Assembly (NCBI RefSeq): GCF_034931365.1 | Contig: NZ_JAYGII010000006.1 | Span: 62,001-126,000, forward strand | Source: Natronospira elongata | GTDB taxonomy: Bacteria > Pseudomonadota > Gammaproteobacteria > Natronospirales > Natronospiraceae | Length of the DNA stretch: 64,000 nucleotides | Reading direction: 5' to 3' | Shown here: positions 61,764 through 64,000 of the stretch, one piece after another | Position numbering within the stretch: the first letter of the stretch is position 1 | Layout of the letters: each line of letters starts with the position of its first letter | The notes under the pieces: model-generated | What the model was told of the DNA's origin: nothing | What the model saw: the letters and a program-made list of their open reading frames with translations, nothing else | Database searches by the model: none | Position numbers and translations under genes: made by a program

Positions 61764-64000
61764 ATGGAAAAGCTCTATCCTGAGAATCTGCTGCGTCTGC
61801 TCGCAGCGCTCATTTTGTCACTGGCCGTGGCGGTGATCCTGCCGGCCTGCGGGGGCTCGTCCAGCAGCGACGATTCCGATGCGGGGGAGAACGGCGATGA
61901 TGACGACAACGGCGACGATGACGACAACGGCGACGACAATGGTGATGACGACGACGATGACGACGGTTTCGCTGTCGGCGGCAATCTCAGCGGTCTTTCG
62001 GGTGGCACCCTGGAGCTGCTGCTCAACGACGATGATCTTCTGGCGCTGAGCGACAATGGCGCCTTCAGCTTTGAAACCACCCTGGACGATGGCGACAGCT
62101 ATGAGGTCACCGTCGACAGCCATCCGGATGGCCAGCAGTGCCAGATCGACAATGCCAGTGGCGTCATTGATGGCGAGGATGTGGATGACGTCGAGGTGAG
62201 CTGCAGCGCCGAAGCCGTCGCCCAGGCCTGGGCCGAGCCCCGCAATCAGGCAGTCGAAGTCGATTGGGATGCGGCGGGTGGCGCCAGCTACAGCCTGGTG
62301 TGGTCCACCGACCCCGACATGGACCCGGAAAACTATTCCGCCCACGATGGCAGTGGCAGCGCCAGTGACATCGAGCCCCCCTACCGGGTGGAAGAGCTGG
62401 ACAACGACCAGCGCTATTACTTTGCCCTGGAGGAAGACGGTGCCGGCTTCGGGCCCGTGTTCGGCAGCCGCCCCATGGCGCCGGTGACCGATATGTGGGC
62501 CCGGGCCGTGATGTTTGATCAGGATGACAACCTCTTCTTCGGCGGGTCAATGACCGCTGGTGCCCGCATGAGCGGGGGCTTTGTGGCGCTGGAGCGGGAA
62601 CACTACACGCCCCTGCCCACTGCCAAGGTGGGCGGTCGGGTTCGTGCCATGGTAAGCGATGGTGAAGATGGCTATTTCCTCGCCGGTGACTTTGATTACA
62701 TCGACGGAGAGGAAAGGCAGATGCTTGCCAGGGTTGACGAAGATGGTCGCCTGGACAGTGATTGGCAAGTAGATATAGATGGTTGGATGGTCAGCGAATT
62801 GCTGTTTCACGATGATCGGCTCTATGTTCGCGGTAGTTTCACCGCAATCAACGGAGCCAACGTCGATGGGATCGCCAAGCTCAACAGGCAAGGGGATGTA
62901 CTGGCGTGGGAGCTAGACCATGATGCGAGCATTAACCGGATGACTATGCACGACGGCGAGATCTACGCCGTCACGACGCTGGAAATGACTGCCGGCGACG
63001 AGGAGGAAGGGGTTGCCCGCTTCGCCGATGACGGCAGCTTCCTGGGCTGGGTCGCACAGATCGATCCTGATGAGACTATCTCCCACATGACGGTTGCCGA
63101 GGATGGTGCTGTCTACATGGCAGGCAATTTTACCGAGGTTGATGGTGAGCCCAGGGATGGTTTTGCCAGGATCGATGAAAATGGTGACTTGTCGGCGCTG
63201 ATGATTGACCATGGCTTCAATTGGGTCGGCGCTCTTCTCGTCACCGATGATGCCATCTATCTTGGGGAGTCGCCCTTTCCATCCCTATCCACGCCTCTGA
63301 AAGCTTTTGATCGCGACACCGGTGATGAGCTGAACTGGCCCGAGGCGCAGCCCAACTATGGCAACCTCGGCTGGTCCGTCGGGGTGTCTAACATTCAGGA
63401 AATCGATGGCAACATCCTGGTTACCGGGCTGTTTCGCTACATCGGTGGCGAACGGCAGAAAAACTATGCTCTCTTCTCGCCGGAGGGAACACTGCTTGAT
63501 GGGCCGGAGTTGCGTCTGCCCCGGGGTGCGAGCCGGGTGATTGTCGAGGACGACCGCCTGCTTTTCGCGACCACGGGCACGGTCTGGGATCTGCAGGATC
63601 CCCGTGGCATTGGCACACTGGATATGGCCGGTGAGTTTCGCGACTGGGGGCCTGGCATGGGTTCCACGGTCACAGCCTTTGCGGAGACTCATGACTATAT
63701 CTATGTGGGTAGCCTGGGCGAGCGCACGGCTGAAGGGATTCGAGTCGATGGGGTGGCCCGTTTTGATCGGCTTACCGGGGCCTTTGATCTGGGTTGGCAG
63801 CCTGATCTGGAGCTGGAGGATGGCAGCTCCCTCCCCAACCCCCGGGTTACGCGGCTACACGCCCTGGGCGATGCCATCGTCATGGGTGGCAGTTTCGCCG
63901 AGGTCAATGGCACCAACCGCAATGGTTTTGTCGCCCTGGATGCCGGCGGCAACGTGCTGGCGGACTTTCCTGATCCTGAGGGTGGCAGTATCGGGACCAT
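61764..64000 (+). CDS. Large acidic lipoprotein with FN3-like and propeller repeats (3' end outside window)
   Basis: At least 745 residues from ATG 61764, with AGGGGAG upstream; no stop before the window ends. Lipobox Cys near residue 32 (AVILPACGGSSSS), a linker of almost pure Asp/Gly/Asn, a carboxypeptidase-regulatory-like segment (GGNLSGLSGGTLELLLNDDD), an FN3-like domain (AVAQAWAEPRNQAVEVDWDA), then DUF5122-like propeller repeats with FFGGSM, YLGE, VARFD, GGSFAEVNGTNRNGF. Probably a surface-exposed binding or structural lipoprotein. Strongly acidic, as in halophiles. Confidence 0.85.
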   Translation, partial: MEKLYPENLLRLLAALILSLAVAVILPACGGSSSSDDSDAGENGDDDDNGDDDDNGDDNGDDDDDDDGFAVGGNLSGLSGGTLELLLNDDDLLALSDNGAFSFETTLDDGDSYEVTVDSHPDGQQCQIDNASGVIDGEDVDDVEVSCSAEAVAQAWAEPRNQAVEVDWDAAGGASYSLVWSTDPDMDPENYSAHDGSGSASDIEPPYRVEELDNDQRYYFALEEDGAGFGPVFGSRPMAPVTDMWARAVMFDQDDNLFFGGSMTAGARMSGGFVALEREHYTPLPTAKVGGRVRAMVSDGEDGYFLAGDFDYIDGEERQMLARVDEDGRLDSDWQVDIDGWMVSELLFHDDRLYVRGSFTAINGANVDGIAKLNRQGDVLAWELDHDASINRMTMHDGEIYAVTTLEMTAGDEEEGVARFADDGSFLGWVAQIDPDETISHMTVAEDGAVYMAGNFTEVDGEPRDGFARIDENGDLSALMIDHGFNWVGALLVTDDAIYLGESPFPSLSTPLKAFDRDTGDELNWPEAQPNYGNLGWSVGVSNIQEIDGNILVTGLFRYIGGERQKNYALFSPEGTLLDGPELRLPRGASRVIVEDDRLLFATTGTVWDLQDPRGIGTLDMAGEFRDWGPGMGSTVTAFAETHDYIYVGSLGERTAEGIRVDGVARFDRLTGAFDLGWQPDLELEDGSSLPNPRVTRLHALGDAIVMGGSFAEVNGTNRNGFVALDAGGNVLADFPDPEGGSIGT

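Noticed and set aside
1..64000. tRNA, rRNA, tmRNA or RNase P RNA genes
   Set aside because: I looked for T-loop-like GGTTCGAATCC patterns and conserved RNA cores in the intergenic regions and saw none. A covariance search would be the decisive test.

Overview
The window looks like chromosomal DNA of a free-living, GC-rich gammaproteobacterium, probably halophilic or haloalkaliphilic. The clues are a BCCT compatible-solute transporter, very acidic secreted proteins and Asp-rich linkers, a Slt70-type transglycosylase, a complete-looking Psp set, RlmM, and FNR- and CRP-type operators. A proteolytic member of the Ectothiorhodospiraceae or Wenzhouxiangella/Natronospira type would fit, but that placement is inference. 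I found no rRNA, tRNA, CRISPR array, prophage or intact insertion sequence.

Layout. 1-2.6 kb: phage-shock (Psp) cluster ending in a 35-codon ORF with a likely CTG start. 2.8-4.2 kb: KamA-family radical SAM enzyme. 4.3-9.3 kb: mostly minus-strand genes (outer-membrane barrel, FMN reductase, SET protein, SDR, MCP, porin). 9.4-12.3 kb: BCCT transporter with a small partner, and a YcgR-like PilZ protein. 12.3-12.7 kb: non-coding region with a perfect CRP-type operator and two intrinsic terminators, a candidate small-RNA locus. 12.7-20.6 kb: NAD-binding protein, Slt70, Sad-type aldehyde dehydrogenase, S9 peptidase, NnrU. 20.6-21 kb: inverted-repeat element. 21-29.5 kb: DUF418, GNAT, fused E1 dehydrogenase, glutaryl-CoA dehydrogenase, ACT-malic enzyme, a 274-bp MITE-like element, Mpo1-like protein and DUF4442. 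29.5-38.5 kb: second S9 peptidase, regulator and membrane hydrolase, then two tandem subtilases each preceded by a CRP-type site. 38.5-51.5 kb: YadGH-like ABC exporter, small enzymes, transporters, a double-SBP lytic transglycosylase, sirtuin, a kinase-like protein, UspA with a perfect FNR box, a divergent NRAMP protein and MsrA. 51.5-64 kb: PilZ protein, M13 peptidase, solute-binding lipoprotein, RlmM, CHASE2 Ser/Thr kinase, a 55-bp deletion form of the MITE, AGCS symporter, and a propeller-type lipoprotein that runs off the right edge.

How it fits together. Two exported subtilases, two S9 peptidases and an M13 peptidase would supply peptides and amino acids. The AGCS symporter, branched-chain-type E1, glutaryl-CoA dehydrogenase, aldehyde dehydrogenase and malic enzyme could then import and oxidise amino-acid-derived carbon. 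The most coherent new signal is regulatory. Three TGTGA-N6-TCAC(A/G) operators (12440, 34305, 36715) each have a -10-like hexamer starting exactly 29.5 bp from the dyad centre, the class II CRP geometry. They precede both subtilases and the candidate small RNA. The UspA promoter has the same geometry with an FNR box. The first subtilase also has a long structured leader ending in a terminator hairpin just ahead of its start codon.
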